Of a stretch of DNA of 64,000 nt, positions 54,090 to 63,706 are shown in pieces. A program made the translations under genes and the position numbers. Source of the stretch: Pantoea agglomerans NBRC 102470 (lineage in GTDB: Bacteria; Pseudomonadota; Gammaproteobacteria; Enterobacterales; Enterobacteriaceae); NCBI RefSeq assembly GCF_001598475.1, contig NZ_BCZA01000003.1:416243-480242 (forward strand). Direction: 5' to 3'. The stretch's first letter is position 1. The number at the start of each line of letters is the position of its first letter. The notes beneath the pieces are model-generated. The model saw only the letters and a program-made list of their open reading frames with translations. It made no database searches and had not been told where the DNA came from.

Positions 54090-54808
54090 GAGGCAGCTCC
54101 AGAGCCTGCGGCAAACAGTCGGGAAAAGTCGGGCAGCGTTTCTCCGCTGCGTTCGAAGTGCAGGCTGGAGACGATGTGCTCGAAGTGATGCTGTAGCGCC
54201 TGCGTCAGCGGCTGCAGCGCACGCGCGCGCAGTAACTGAAGCAGATTCGCATGATCGTCACAGCGGCAGCCACGCTGCCAGGGTGCGCCATAGGCGGCGA
54301 TCACCAGTGATGAGCGCTGCGTCAGGCTGGTCACCATGCCGGTGAGCACCTGATTCCCGGAGATCGCCTGCAACTGAATATGAAAGGCCGCTGACAGCCG
54401 GATGGCTGCCGGGCCATCATGATCGGCGTGCGCCTGATTCTCCTGCGCGATGAGCTGCTCCAGCGCCACCAGATGCGGGGGCTGCAGATGGGCCAGGACC
54501 GCTGGCAGATTAGCGCACTCCATTAAACTGCGGGTTGAGAAGATATCCCGCGCCTCTTCAACGCCGGGTGTGGAGACCTGCGCACCACGTTTGGGCGTCA
54601 GAGTGACCATTTGCACCGCCGCGAGGCGTTGCAGCACTTTGCGGATGCCGGTGCGGCTCACGCCAAAGACCCCGGAAAGGGCCTCTTCCGGCAGTTTACT
54701 GCCCGGCGGCAGCTGATGCTCAACAATGGCGTTCATCAACGCCTGGTAAATCCCTTCATCTTTATCCTGCAGCCTGGTGGCGTCTCGCTGTCCTGTTTTA
54801 CTCGTCAT
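54086..54808 (-). CDS. hpxS: GntR-family (FCD) regulator HpxS
   Basis: A 240-residue regulator. An N-terminal GntR winged helix is at about residues 18-80 (LPPGSKLPEEALSGVFGVSRTGIRKVLQRL) and an FCD effector domain follows. The start at 54808 (MTSKTGQRDATRLQDKDEGI) has GGAG six bases before; in-frame codons upstream would run through the operators. First gene of hpxS-hpxA-puuE, divergent from the permease. Klebsiella hpxSAB has the same order. Confidence 0.87.
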   Translation of the reverse strand: MTSKTGQRDATRLQDKDEGIYQALMNAIVEHQLPPGSKLPEEALSGVFGVSRTGIRKVLQRLAAVQMVTLTPKRGAQVSTPGVEEARDIFSTRSLMECANLPAVLAHLQPPHLVALEQLIAQENQAHADHDGPAAIRLSAAFHIQLQAISGNQVLTGMVTSLTQRSSLVIAAYGAPWQRGCRCDDHANLLQLLRARALQPLTQALQHHFEHIVSSLHFERSGETLPDFSRLFAAGSGAAS

Positions 54809-54842
54809 TACCCGCTCCGGTCGCTTGCTGTACGCCACATAT

Positions 54843-54875
54843 CGTATACGTGAAAAATAAATATTGTATACAATA
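54843..54875. promoter_or_regulatory. Paired GntR-type operators between hpxS and the permease
   Basis: Two palindromes: CGTATACG at 54843-54850 and the perfect 14-mer TATTGTATACAATA at 54862-54875. They share the GTATAC core, and their centres are 22 bp apart, two helical turns. They lie between hpxS and the permease gene and are the obvious binding sites for HpxS. Confidence 0.7.
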
Positions 54876-54952
54876 AAAGAGATCTGGCCTGGATCCTGCA
54901 ATACCGCTTTACCAGATTATTCATTCCACTCTCGGGTAGAGGAGCAGGTTTC

Positions 54953-56461
54953 ATGCCAAATCAATCAACGGTGGCCAGTACGGCCTCTGAAGCCAACGCC
55001 CGTTACAGCCCACGACTCTGTAACGACGACCTGGCACCGACTCGCGATCAGAACTGGTCGTGGTACAACATTTTTTCTTTCTGGATGTCGGATGTGCACA
55101 GCATGGGCGGCTATGTGGTGGCCGCCAGCTTCTTCACGCTGGGATTAGCCAGCTGGCAGGTGCTGCTCTGCCTGCTGGCGGGGATCTGCATCGTGCAAAT
55201 CTGTGCGAATCTGGTGGCGAAACCGAGCCAGATGGCGGGCGTCCCCTATGCGGTGATCTGCCGTCAGGCGTTTGGGGTGTTTGGTGCCAATATCCCGGCG
55301 GTGATACGCGGCCTGATCGCGTTCGCCTGGTATGGCATCCAGACCTATCTCGCGGCGAATGCGCTGATGCTGGTGCTGCTGAAGTTCGCGCCGTCACTGA
55401 CGTCGATGACCGTGCCGCACTGGCTTGGTCTGTCGCTGCTGGGCTGGTGCTGCTTCGGCATTATGTGGTTACTGCAGGCGATGGTGTTCTGGCATGGCAT
55501 GAACGCCATCAAACGGTTTATTGATGTCGCCGGACCGGCGGTCTATGTGGTGATGGTGGCGCTGGCGGGCTGGATTGTATACAAGACCGGTTTCGATGGG
55601 ATTTCGTTTACTCTCGCCAGCAAATCGCTTACCGCAGGCGAGCAGACGTGGCAGATGATTACGGCGACGGCGCTGGTGGTCTCTTACTTCTCCGGGCCGC
55701 TGCTGAACTTCGGTGACTTCTCACGCTACGGCAAAAGCATGTCAGAGATCCGTCGCGGCAACCGCTGGGGACTGCCGTTTAACTTTCTGCTGTTCTCGGT
55801 GGTGACCGTAGTGATTGTGTCGGGTACACAGTCGCTGTTTGGCAAAATGATTACCGATCCCATCGAAACCGTGAGCATGGTCGGCAACGATCTGGCGGTC
55901 GCGATTGGATTGCTGACCATGGTTACCGCCACCATCGGCATCAATATCGTGGCGAACTTCGTCTCGCCCGCTTTTGACTTCTCCAACTGTTCACCGCAGA
56001 AAATCAGTTTCCGTACCGGCGGGATGATCGCTGCGGTGGGGTCGGTGCTGTTAACGCCGTGGAATCTGTTTCAGTCTCCTGAGCTGATTCACTATACGCT
56101 GGATGTGCTGGGATCGTTTATCGGGCCGCTGTTCGGGATTCTGCTGACCGATTTCTATCTGATTAAACGTGGACGTATCTCGGTCGACGATCTGTTTAAC
56201 GATACGCCGGCAGGCCGTTACTGGTATCGCGGTGGCTTTAACCCTAAAGCGATTGGCGCACTGCTGCCATCGGTGGCGATTTGCCTGGTGATTAGCTTTA
56301 TCCCTTCCCTGCATCAGGTGGCGAATTTCAGCTGGTTTATTGGCGCCGGTCTGGCGGCAGGCTGCTATCGCTTTATCGCCCGTGAAGATCGTGAGGCGGA
56401 GGATGGTGCCCGCTGGCAAGGCGAGGTGATGCCGCAGAAGAACCAGGCCACCGCTGAATAG
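54953..56461 (+). CDS. NCS1-family allantoin permease
   Basis: A 502-residue NCS1 transporter with 12 predicted helices. Family motifs: NWSWYNIFSFWMSDVHSMGGY near the N-terminus, then GLIAFAWYGIQTYLAANAL and the loop GPLLNFGDFSRYGKS. The neighbours are an allantoin racemase and allantoinase, so allantoin is the likely substrate (PucI/AllW-like). It corresponds to the hpx permease of Klebsiella, though the letter is uncertain. The ATG at 54953 follows GTAGAGGAGCAG-like sequence. Confidence 0.88.
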   Translation: MPNQSTVASTASEANARYSPRLCNDDLAPTRDQNWSWYNIFSFWMSDVHSMGGYVVAASFFTLGLASWQVLLCLLAGICIVQICANLVAKPSQMAGVPYAVICRQAFGVFGANIPAVIRGLIAFAWYGIQTYLAANALMLVLLKFAPSLTSMTVPHWLGLSLLGWCCFGIMWLLQAMVFWHGMNAIKRFIDVAGPAVYVVMVALAGWIVYKTGFDGISFTLASKSLTAGEQTWQMITATALVVSYFSGPLLNFGDFSRYGKSMSEIRRGNRWGLPFNFLLFSVVTVVIVSGTQSLFGKMITDPIETVSMVGNDLAVAIGLLTMVTATIGINIVANFVSPAFDFSNCSPQKISFRTGGMIAAVGSVLLTPWNLFQSPELIHYTLDVLGSFIGPLFGILLTDFYLIKRGRISVDDLFNDTPAGRYWYRGGFNPKAIGALLPSVAICLVISFIPSLHQVANFSWFIGAGLAAGCYRFIAREDREAEDGARWQGEVMPQKNQATAE

Positions 56462-56469
56462 CAGACAGC

Positions 56470-56502
56470 AAAAAGCCGATTCATTTCTGAATCGGCTTTT
56501 TT
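56470..56502. terminator. Terminator between permease and tRNA-Asp
   Basis: AAAAAGCCGATTCA/TGAATCGGCTTTTT with a 4-base loop and T/A flanks on both sides. It can end the permease transcript and the tRNA transcript. Confidence 0.9.
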
Positions 56503-56510
56503 AAAGAGAT

Positions 56511-56587
56511 TGGCGGAACGGACGGGGCTCGAACCCGCGACCCCCTGCGTGACAGGCAGGTATTCTAACCAACTGAACTACCGCTCC
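56511..56587 (-). tRNA. tRNA-Asp (GUC)
   Basis: 77 nt including the encoded CCA. The minus strand starts GGAGCGGTAGTTCAG and ends GTCCGTTCCGCCA. The anticodon GTC is at 56553-56551, flanked by a perfect CCTGC/GCAGG stem. It is identical to the copy at 63215-63291. In E. coli the equivalent aspV is an integration hotspot; here the hpx block abuts it. Confidence 0.98.
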
Positions 56588-56721
56588 GCGCTTTGTTCCC
56601 CGTCGGGAACGAGGCGCATAGTAATGGCAGCCTGTTGCGACGTCAACGCTTTTTCCAGGCGAACAAATCGTTTGCTGTTTTTTTCAGCTTGCCGTTGATT
56701 TTATCCACAAAAATGCGTAAT

Positions 56722-57453
56722 TCAGCCGCGCCACAGGCAGCTGCCACCCTTTTTCATCACCAGATCCAGACGTGACTCATGGGCAACCACTTCTTCATCG
56801 CTGGCCGTGACCACGCGCAGTGCAGAGGTGGGACGCACGATGCGCTGGATGCTCTCTCCCTGCGCCTGTCGGGCGCTTTCACTTTCCGATAAAAAGGAGA
56901 GTGACGTCTGTCCGCCGGTCATCGTCAGGAAGACTTCAGCCAGAATCTCGGCATCGAGCAGTGCGCCGTGCAGGGTTCGTTTGCTGTTGTCTATTTCGTA
57001 ACGCGAGCAAAGCGCATCAAGGCTGTTGCGCTTGCCGGGAAACATACGGCGCGCCAGCGCCAGACTGTCGGTGATTTTGCAGAAGGTTTCGGTTTTCTCA
57101 ATGCCGCGGTTCAGCTTTGCAAACTCGTAGTCCATAAAGCCGATATCAAACGGGGCGTTATGGATCACTAATTCAGCACCGCGAATGTAGTCGAGAAACT
57201 CATCGGCAATCTCGCTGAAGGCAGGCTTGTCGGCCAGGAACTCATCGGCAATGCCGTGTACGCCAAAGGCTTCGGGATCGACCAGCCGATCGGGCTTAAG
57301 ATACATATGGAAATTGTTACCGGTCAGGCGACGGTTAATCACCTCTACCGCACCAATCTCAATGATGCGGTGCCCCTCATAATGTACCCCGATCATGTTC
57401 ATGCCGGTGGTTTCAGTATCGAGAACGATCTGGCGGTTATTTGCAGTGCTCAT
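56722..57453 (-). CDS. dnaQ: DNA polymerase III epsilon subunit (proofreading exonuclease)
   Basis: A 243-residue 3'-5' exonuclease of the DEDDh type, starting [20 protein letters not shown] with D12 and E14 as metal ligands. [17 protein letters not shown] and [15 protein letters not shown] supply the remaining motifs. It binds the polymerase alpha subunit through its C-terminal tail. It is divergent from rnhA across a 51-bp gap, as in E. coli. Confidence 0.97.
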   Translation of the reverse strand: MSTANNRQIVLDTETTGMNMIGVHYEGHRIIEIGAVEVINRRLTGNNFHMYLKPDRLVDPEAFGVHGIADEFLADKPAFSEIADEFLDYIRGAELVIHNAPFDIGFMDYEFAKLNRGIEKTETFCKITDSLALARRMFPGKRNSLDALCSRYEIDNSKRTLHGALLDAEILAEVFLTMTGGQTSLSFLSESESARQAQGESIQRIVRPTSALRVVTASDEEVVAHESRLDLVMKKGGSCLWRG

Positions 57454-57504
57454 AAGACCCGTTTTATGTCAGACTTAGCGTTTTTGAGAGGAAGTCTACC
57501 AGAG

Positions 57505-57972
57505 ATGCGCAAACAGGTAGAAATATTCACCGATGGATCCTGTCTTGGAAATCCCGGTCCCGGCGGTTATGGGGCGATTTTACGCTACGGTCAGCATGAG
57601 AAAACCTTCAGCGCGGGCTATCACCTTACCACCAATAACCGGATGGAGCTGATGGCGGCGATTGTCTCACTGGAAGCGCTGACCCAGCCGTGCGATGTGG
57701 TGCTCAGTACCGACAGTCAGTATGTGCGTCAGGGAATTACCAGCTGGATCCATAACTGGAAAAAGCGTGGCTGGAAAACCGCCGACAAAAAGCCGGTGAA
57801 GAATGTCGATCTCTGGCAGCGTCTCGACTTAGCACTCAGCACCCATAAGATTCAGTGGGAGTGGGTTAAAGGCCATGCCGGACATCCGGAAAATGAGCGC
57901 TGCGACGTGCTGGCCCGCAGCGCGGCTGAAAATCCCGCTTTTGAGGATATCGGTTATAAAACCGAATCCTGA
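57505..57972 (+). CDS. rnhA: Ribonuclease HI
   Basis: A 155-residue RNase H cutting RNA in RNA-DNA hybrids. D10 in EIFTDGS, E48 in [11 protein letters not shown]70 in STDSQYV and the late Asp in NERCDVLA form the active site. Length equals E. coli RnhA. The ATG at 57505 ([20 protein letters not shown]) is correct; upstream in-frame codons lie inside dnaQ. Its last 19 bases overlap convergent yafS. Confidence 0.97.
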   Translation: MRKQVEIFTDGSCLGNPGPGGYGAILRYGQHEKTFSAGYHLTTNNRMELMAAIVSLEALTQPCDVVLSTDSQYVRQGITSWIHNWKKRGWKTADKKPVKNVDLWQRLDLALSTHKIQWEWVKGHAGHPENERCDVLARSAAENPAFEDIGYKTES

Positions 57973-58691
57973 TCCTCTGCCTGCCGGAACTGGCGTGTGG
58001 CATTGACCGTCTGGCGGATCTTGCTGGTGCTCATACTCTTCTTAGCCCGGGTCGGCAGCAGCGGGAAGGTGCGTTTACGTGCCACCACAATATTCAGACA
58101 GCCCAGCGCCGGTAAGTGGGCGCTGATCAGTTTTCCGCCCTGCCGATGCCACGGCAGCACCTGAAAGCGGGTGCGATAGACTACCTCATAATTCAACAGT
58201 CCCAGCCAGTCGACTAACCGCACCTGGCTGAACATCCGTCCGCTCCAGGGGGCTTTGCGGTTCAGGCCCGGCACCATCTTACTCACGCCGAGCAGGCTGA
58301 ATGGATTGAAGCCGCTGATAATCATCCAGCCATCATCAATTAACACCCTATCTACTTCACGTAACACCCGGTGAGGATCCTGGCTCCAGGCGAGCGTATG
58401 GGCCAGCAAACAGGCATCGATCGACTTCGACTCAAACGGCAGTTGCATCGGGTCAGCCAGCACCTGTAACAGCTCACCTTCCCTGCCAACATTGACCTGA
58501 TGTGAAATAGCACAGTTTTCGGTGTTGATTTCTGCGCTGAGGTTGCCAAGCTTAAGCATATGAAAGCCATAAAGCTTTCCAAGGTAAGGCTGAAGCTGCT
58601 GCGTTAGCGCGTCGCGGAAATAATCTCCCCACGGCATATCGCGCCATGACAGCGGTGCGTTCAGAATCTGGCGTGATTTAGCGGGCTTCAT
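57954..58691 (-). CDS. yafS: Putative SAM-dependent methyltransferase YafS
   Basis: A 245-residue class I methyltransferase-like protein (Methyltransf_11). It has a [20 protein letters not shown] stretch after the motif IV region and [20 protein letters not shown]. The target is unknown in E. coli too. It overlaps rnhA tail-to-tail by 19 bp and is divergent from gloB, as in E. coli. Confidence 0.9.
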   Translation of the reverse strand: MKPAKSRQILNAPLSWRDMPWGDYFRDALTQQLQPYLGKLYGFHMLKLGNLSAEINTENCAISHQVNVGREGELLQVLADPMQLPFESKSIDACLLAHTLAWSQDPHRVLREVDRVLIDDGWMIISGFNPFSLLGVSKMVPGLNRKAPWSGRMFSQVRLVDWLGLLNYEVVYRTRFQVLPWHRQGGKLISAHLPALGCLNIVVARKRTFPLLPTRAKKSMSTSKIRQTVNATRQFRQAEDQDSVL

Positions 58692-58733
58692 GCTTTACGC
58701 TCTTCCTTTTCCTACGACCTGCGAGAGGTGATG

Positions 58734-59489
58734 ATGAATCTTACCAGTATTCCTGCGTTGCAGGACAACTACATCTGGACGCTGACTGATGATGACGGTA
58801 AATGCCTGATTGTCGATCCCGGCGAAGCCCAACCGGTGTTAGAAAAAATGGCCTCCAACGGCTGGCAGCCGGTCGCTATTCTGCTGACTCACCACCATAA
58901 CGACCACACAGGCGGAGTGAAAACACTGTGCGAGCATTTCCCTCAGCTTGAGGTCTATGGTCCCCAGGAAACTGCGGCTAAAGGGGCCAGAACGATAGTC
59001 AGCGAAGGCGATAAGGTCACGGTACTGGGCCTGACGTTTGAGGTGATCCACACCCCTGGTCACACTTTAGGACATATCTCATATTACAGCTCACCTTATC
59101 TTTTCTGCGGTGACACACTCTTTTCGGGCGGCTGCGGGCGCCTTTTTGAGGGCACGGCAGAGCAGATGTATGATTCCTTTCAAAAGCTTAACCAGCTTCC
59201 AGGTGAAACATTAGTCTGCTGTGCACATGAATATACTTTATCCAATCTGAAGTTTGCTGCGGCTATTCTGCCCCATGACCCACAAATAACGGCCGAATAT
59301 CAGAAAATTAAGGACTTACGCGCTGAAAATGGCATTAGTTTGCCCACAAAACTGGCGCACGAACGGACAATAAATTTATTTCTTCGCACGCAAGACGTTG
59401 ATTTACAAAGGGCATTAAACGTTAACGTTACTGATGAACCCGTATGGCGTTCATTTGCCGTTCTACGCGAGAAGAAAGACGCTTTTTGA
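58734..59489 (+). CDS. gloB: Hydroxyacylglutathione hydrolase (glyoxalase II)
   Basis: A 251-residue metallo-beta-lactamase-fold thioesterase that hydrolyses S-lactoylglutathione in methylglyoxal detoxification. The metal motif H53, H55, D57, H58 is in [11 protein letters not shown], with [11 protein letters not shown] and CAHEYTLSN further on. The ATG at 58734 ([17 protein letters not shown]) gives the E. coli length; GTG-ATG-ATG runs together here after AGAGG. Confidence 0.95.
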   Translation: MNLTSIPALQDNYIWTLTDDDGKCLIVDPGEAQPVLEKMASNGWQPVAILLTHHHNDHTGGVKTLCEHFPQLEVYGPQETAAKGARTIVSEGDKVTVLGLTFEVIHTPGHTLGHISYYSSPYLFCGDTLFSGGCGRLFEGTAEQMYDSFQKLNQLPGETLVCCAHEYTLSNLKFAAAILPHDPQITAEYQKIKDLRAENGISLPTKLAHERTINLFLRTQDVDLQRALNVNVTDEPVWRSFAVLREKKDAF

Positions 59490-59560
59490 TTTTTCGGGTT
59501 GTGTTGTGAAAAGTCGTCACGTATAGTTGCTCGTCTTTTAAGCGAACTATTGACACACAC

Positions 59561-60937
59561 ATGAAGGCTAAAGCGATCTTACTCGCCTCAGTCTTGCTGG
59601 TAGGATGTCAGGCGTCCAGGAACGATGCCAATATCCCGGTACAGCATGCACAGAGTCTGTCTTCAGCTGGTCAAGGTGAAAATGGAAAGTACGGAGACGA
59701 GTTTTTGTCGCCGCGATGGCAGGAAGATGGAACTGGCCTCGCAGCAGACGCAGATCTCTGGAGTTTCATTAGTGACGAGTTGAAGATGGGGATTCCGGAA
59801 AACCCGGCAATCCGCGAACAAAAAAGTAAATTTTTAAAAAATAAGAGCTATCTCCACGATGTAACATTACGGGCAGAGCCGTACATGTACTGGATAGTCG
59901 AGCAGATACAGAAACGTAAAATGCCGATGGAACTGGTACTGCTACCCATAGTGGAGAGCGCTTTTGACCCCCGGGCAACTTCATCCGCCAATGCCGCTGG
60001 TATCTGGCAGATTGTTGCTGCAACAGGTCGAAACTATGGTTTGAAACAGAACCAGTATTACGATGGGCGACGCGATGTGGTCGCATCCACGAAAGTTGCG
60101 CTGGATATGATGCAGCGTCTTAACACCATGTTTGACGGCGACTGGTTATTAACCATCGCAGCGTACAACAGTGGTGAAGGACGTGTACTCAAAGCGATAA
60201 AGCAGAACAAGGCGCGCGGTAAGCCGACTGACTTCTGGCATTTATCGCTGCCACGCGAAACGACCGTGTATGTGCCTAAAATGTTAGCTCTGAGTGAACT
60301 GCTCAAAAATAACAAGCGTTACGGTATCAAACTGCCGACACCTAATGAAAGTCGTGCTCTGGCGCGAGTGGAAGTGGGTCAGCAGATACAGCTGACGCAG
60401 GCTGCCGAAATGGCGGGTATGTCGCTCACGAAACTGAAGAGCTTCAATACCGGTTACAAAGGCGGTGCAACAGCGCCAAACGGCCCACACTATATTATGG
60501 TGCCGAAGTCGAACGTCGCGAAACTGCGTAACTCACTGGCTTCCGGTGACATCGCAGCGGTACAACCTACTCAGCTTGCGAAAGCCAGTGCGAGTGGCGG
60601 GTACAAAGTGCGACGGGGTGATACGCTCTCTGGTATCGCCTCAAAACTTGGCGTTAGCGTCTCGACACTGAAGCAGGATAACAACCTGCGCGGTGCTGAT
60701 ATCCGACCGGGTCAGACTCTGACCATTGGTTCGAATGGCACCCGACTGGCTGATAACGGCAACAGCATCACCTATCGTGTTCGTAAGGGTGATTCTCTTG
60801 ACAGTATTGCCCGTCATCACGGCGTCAATATCAAAGACGTGATGCGCTGGAACAGTGTGCTGGACAGTGCGAAAGATATTCAACCCGGCGATAACTTAAC
60901 GCTGTTTGTGAATAATAACGCAACACCTGATACCTGA
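59561..60937 (+). CDS. mltD: Membrane-bound lytic murein transglycosylase D
   Basis: A 458-residue lipoprotein. The lipobox is LLVGC (C16). The SLT goose-lysozyme-like domain has the catalytic Glu at residue 132 in LPIVESAFDPRATSSANAAG. Two C-terminal LysM repeats (YKVRRGDTLSGIASKLGVS and YRVRKGDSLDSIARHHGVN) bind peptidoglycan. It cuts glycan strands, releasing 1,6-anhydro products. It follows gloB as in E. coli, with its own terminator. Confidence 0.96.
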   Translation: MKAKAILLASVLLVGCQASRNDANIPVQHAQSLSSAGQGENGKYGDEFLSPRWQEDGTGLAADADLWSFISDELKMGIPENPAIREQKSKFLKNKSYLHDVTLRAEPYMYWIVEQIQKRKMPMELVLLPIVESAFDPRATSSANAAGIWQIVAATGRNYGLKQNQYYDGRRDVVASTKVALDMMQRLNTMFDGDWLLTIAAYNSGEGRVLKAIKQNKARGKPTDFWHLSLPRETTVYVPKMLALSELLKNNKRYGIKLPTPNESRALARVEVGQQIQLTQAAEMAGMSLTKLKSFNTGYKGGATAPNGPHYIMVPKSNVAKLRNSLASGDIAAVQPTQLAKASASGGYKVRRGDTLSGIASKLGVSVSTLKQDNNLRGADIRPGQTLTIGSNGTRLADNGNSITYRVRKGDSLDSIARHHGVNIKDVMRWNSVLDSAKDIQPGDNLTLFVNNNATPDT

Positions 60938-60944
60938 TACGTTG

Positions 60945-60971
60945 AAAAGGCTGACATTTGTCAGCCTTTTT
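60945..60971 (+). terminator. Terminator of mltD
   Basis: AAAAGGCTGACA/TGTCAGCCTTTTT hairpin with a 2-base loop (or 4 with fraying), followed by a T run. Confidence 0.88.
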
Positions 60972-61047
60972 CTTTTATTCATCCGCCACCGTTTACTCAT
61001 CTGCCGGACTTCCCTCCTCCTTCTACAGGCTCGCTTAATGCACCGGA

Positions 61048-61839
61048 CTAGCTTCCTGAACTGAACTCCACCAGTAAGGGGTTATGGTCGGACGCGCGCG
61101 TCACCAGTACGGATGCCTCACTCACCCTGAGATCGCGATAGAAGACGAAATCCAGCGGGCGACCAAAGGCTTTACGGCGGTGATCGGCAGTGAACATGAC
61201 CTCTTCCAGCTTCATTCGCTGTGCAAAACGGTAGAGTGCATTGATACGCTGACGGCTCCAGGCATTGAAATCCCCGGCCATAATCACCGGCCCCTGGTGA
61301 TGCATGATCTGCTCCCCGATTGGCCCCAGCTGTTTACTGTAGACGTCGACGCCCAGGCTGAAATTTACCGCATGGATGTTCACGACCATCAGCATTTCCC
61401 CCGTGGGCAGCGGATACGCCGTGACCAGTGCCGATTTTGACAGCCTCAGCAGAGGCTCACGCTCACGCAACGGGCAGCAATAGACCGGGTGCGCAGAGGC
61501 GAGCGTCATCACCCCAGAGGGATGCTGAGGCAGCACAAAGGCAGGTACCTGATCGGCAGCAAGATAATTACTGGTGGCAAATTCCACCAGTTCTGGTGTG
61601 GTCTGCGCTTCCTGCAGTAATACCAGGTGCGCATCTTTACCAAATCCTTCCAGTACCGACATCCAGTCTGCGCGTTGCTGCTTGAAGATGTTCCACACCA
61701 GAACTTTGAGGTTTGGGTGCGCGGGCAAGGGTGCGCCGGGTGGCAGTGCCTGACCGAGATGGAGCATCGCGCCAGGTGGAAAGATCTGTTCCACTGGTTG
61801 TCCTGCTACATATCGCATTGCATAAGTTTTTTTGCGCAC
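61048..61839 (-). CDS. yafD: Endonuclease/exonuclease/phosphatase-family protein YafD
   Basis: A 263-residue protein of the EEP fold. E in [12 protein letters not shown] in [10 protein letters not shown] and the terminal [10 protein letters not shown] are active-site blocks. It matches E. coli YafD well ([19 protein letters not shown] near the start). The start is GTG at 61839, aligned with the E. coli start; an in-frame TTG eight codons earlier is less likely. Role unclear; the E. coli homologue has been linked to virulence or serum resistance in some strains. Confidence 0.88.
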   Translation of the reverse strand: MRKKTYAMRYVAGQPVEQIFPPGAMLHLGQALPPGAPLPAHPNLKVLVWNIFKQQRADWMSVLEGFGKDAHLVLLQEAQTTPELVEFATSNYLAADQVPAFVLPQHPSGVMTLASAHPVYCCPLREREPLLRLSKSALVTAYPLPTGEMLMVVNIHAVNFSLGVDVYSKQLGPIGEQIMHHQGPVIMAGDFNAWSRQRINALYRFAQRMKLEEVMFTADHRRKAFGRPLDFVFYRDLRVSEASVLVTRASDHNPLLVEFSSGS

Positions 61840-62101
61840 TTTCCCGCCTGGCTGATGATTCAAAATACAGTTAACACCTGTCTGTTATAGGGATTTTAGA
61901 CCGGGGTTTCAATGGATGCAGGTGAATGTCAGAATTCATCACCTTTTCCAGAATAAAGCAGCCCTTTTACGTTCGCTAAGCAAAACGAGGCAGATCAGGC
62001 GGTGACATCCCCGATGTCATCGTTAACGGCTCCTGTACTGGTTATAACAGCATTATCAGTCATAAACTGGCTTAATGGCCATGTGACTGCAGGGAGGAAG
62101 A

Positions 62102-63004
62102 ATGAAGGCATCTTCTGATGAACTAAAAGTGTTTGTCAGCGTAGTAGAAAGTGGAAGTTTCAGTCGCGCTGCTGAACAGCTGAAGATGGCTAACTCTGCC
62201 GTCAGCAGGACAGTTAAAAAGCTGGAGAGCAAGCTGGGTATTGCCCTGCTGACCCGCACAACACGGCAGCTGGCGCTTACGCAGGAGGGCGAACGCTATT
62301 TTCGCCATGTTCAACGTTTTTTGCAGGAGATGACCACGGCAGAAAGCGATTTGATCGAGAGTTTACAGGCGCCTAAAGGACTACTGCGCGTTGATGCCGC
62401 GACGCCGGTCATTCTGCATTTGCTGATGCCGATGATTAAACCCTTTCGTCTGCGCTATCCTGACGTGACTCTTTCTTTGATCTCCTCAGAGAGTTTTATC
62501 AATCTGATTGAGCGGAAAGTGGATATCGCCATTCGCGCCGGCAATCTCACCGACTCAACGCTGCGCGCCCGGCTGCTGTTCAGGAGCTTTCGCAAGATGG
62601 TTGCTTCACCCGCCTATCTCCGTGAGCATGGGACACCGCAAACGGTGGCTGAGCTGGATAACCACCACTGTCTCGGCTTTGATGATTCCCCACGACTCAA
62701 TCGCTGGCCCGTCTCCCGTGAAAGCGGCGAACTCTATGATATTAGCTGGGCTATCTCCTCTAACAGCGGAGAGACGATTAAGCAGCTCTGTCTTACCGGT
62801 AATGGTATTGCCTGCCTGTCGGACTATATGATCGATCGTGAAGTTGCTGAGGGAAAACTGGTGGAAGTGTTGGCCGATCAGCGTCTGCCGGTCGAGATGC
62901 CCTTCCATGCTGTTTACTACAGTGATATTGGCGTAAGCCAGCGTGTGCGCGCTTTTATCGATTTTCTGAGTGAGTGGACAGCTGACCAGCCGTGGCGTAC
63001 CTGA
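62102..63004 (+). CDS. yafC: LysR-family regulator YafC
   Basis: A 300-residue LysR-type regulator close to E. coli YafC. It starts [20 protein letters not shown] with the helix-turn-helix [20 protein letters not shown] (residues 19-38), then a substrate-binding domain. It is in the same place as in E. coli, near the rRNA operon end, but the dkgB gene that lies between yafC and the tRNA-Asp in E. coli is absent. Regulated genes are unknown. Confidence 0.9.
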   Translation: MKASSDELKVFVSVVESGSFSRAAEQLKMANSAVSRTVKKLESKLGIALLTRTTRQLALTQEGERYFRHVQRFLQEMTTAESDLIESLQAPKGLLRVDAATPVILHLLMPMIKPFRLRYPDVTLSLISSESFINLIERKVDIAIRAGNLTDSTLRARLLFRSFRKMVASPAYLREHGTPQTVAELDNHHCLGFDDSPRLNRWPVSRESGELYDISWAISSNSGETIKQLCLTGNGIACLSDYMIDREVAEGKLVEVLADQRLPVEMPFHAVYYSDIGVSQRVRAFIDFLSEWTADQPWRT

Positions 63005-63177
63005 AGTCTACAGGGGCAGGCCTGATCGGGGTCTGCCCGCACACAATTTGGAAGGGGTGGGATCGATTGCGCGATTATCGCTTCAGATTCAAAGAATTAG
63101 CGATCGTTAAAATGATCCGGGAGATCGAAGAGAATCAGCGCGGTGTATTTTTCCGTGTTGAATTTGCTGCAATGGAA

Positions 63178-63205
63178 AAAGCCCTGACCGTTAAGTCAGG
63201 GCTTT
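63178..63205. terminator. Bidirectional terminator ending the rRNA operon
   Basis: AAAGCCCTGAC/GTCAGGGCTTT with a 6-base loop and T/A flanks. On the minus strand it lies just beyond the tRNA-Asp and would end the rRNA operon transcript. On the plus strand it can end yafC. Confidence 0.88.
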
Positions 63206-63214
63206 CCAATTAAG

Positions 63215-63291
63215 TGGCGGAACGGACGGGGCTCGAACCCGCGACCCCCTGCGTGACAGGCAGGTATTCTAACCAACTGAACTACCGCTCC
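63215..63291 (-). tRNA. tRNA-Asp (GUC), end of rRNA operon
   Basis: 77 nt with encoded CCA, identical to the tRNA at 56511-56587. It lies downstream of the 5S gene on the same strand, as aspU does in E. coli rrnH. Confidence 0.98.
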
Positions 63292-63376
63292 ACCGATTCT
63301 TTCACAGCTGTCAGCAACGGGCTGATGGCCGTCTGTTCCTGTTTTTTTCCTTGTCAGGGGAAAAGGAACGAATTTG

Positions 63377-63496
63377 ATGCCTGGCAGTTCCCTACTCTCG
63401 CATGGGGAGACCCCACACTACCATCGGCGCTACGGCGTTTCACTTCTGAGTTCGGCATGGGGTCAGGTGGGACCACCGCGCTAAAGCCGCCAGGCA
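63377..63496 (-). rRNA. rrf: 5S ribosomal RNA
   Basis: The minus strand reads TGCCTGGCGGCTTTAGCGCG through the CCACCTGACCCCATGCCGAA block to TGCCAGGCAT, 120 nt, with the standard helix I at both ends. It lies between the 23S gene and tRNA-Asp. Confidence 0.98.
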
Positions 63497-63533
63497 AATT
63501 CTTTGTGCTCTGTCCTGTGGCTTTTGTGCTGAT

Positions 63534-63625
63534 GCTGCGTTGGCCGCCCTCGCGCTACTCCGTCACATACTTCAGTATGCTCCTTCGTATCGCCCGGTTG
63601 CCGCCTTGCCTCAGCGCAAAATCCT
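63534..63625. repeat. ERIC-like palindrome in the 23S-5S spacer
   Basis: The spacer between 23S and 5S (63497-63706) is about 210 bp, versus roughly 90 in E. coli. Most of the extra length is an ERIC-like block: TGCGTTGGCCGCCCTCGC, a central hairpin CATAC-TTCA-GTATG, and GTTGCCGCCTTGCC. The order resembles ERIC read on the opposite strand. A further hairpin, CGGACT...AGTCCG, follows at about 63628-63641. Confidence 0.55.
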
Positions 63626-63706
63626 TCGGACTTCAGTCCGCAGGACACAACTGTATCCGGTTAACAAGCTGAAAATCTGTCTCTCAAAAAACGCCTCTGG
63701 CGTTGT

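Noticed and set aside
63214..63672. 152-codon frame across tRNA-Asp and 5S rRNA
   Set aside because: It lies on the opposite strand of stable RNA genes and is a chance frame.
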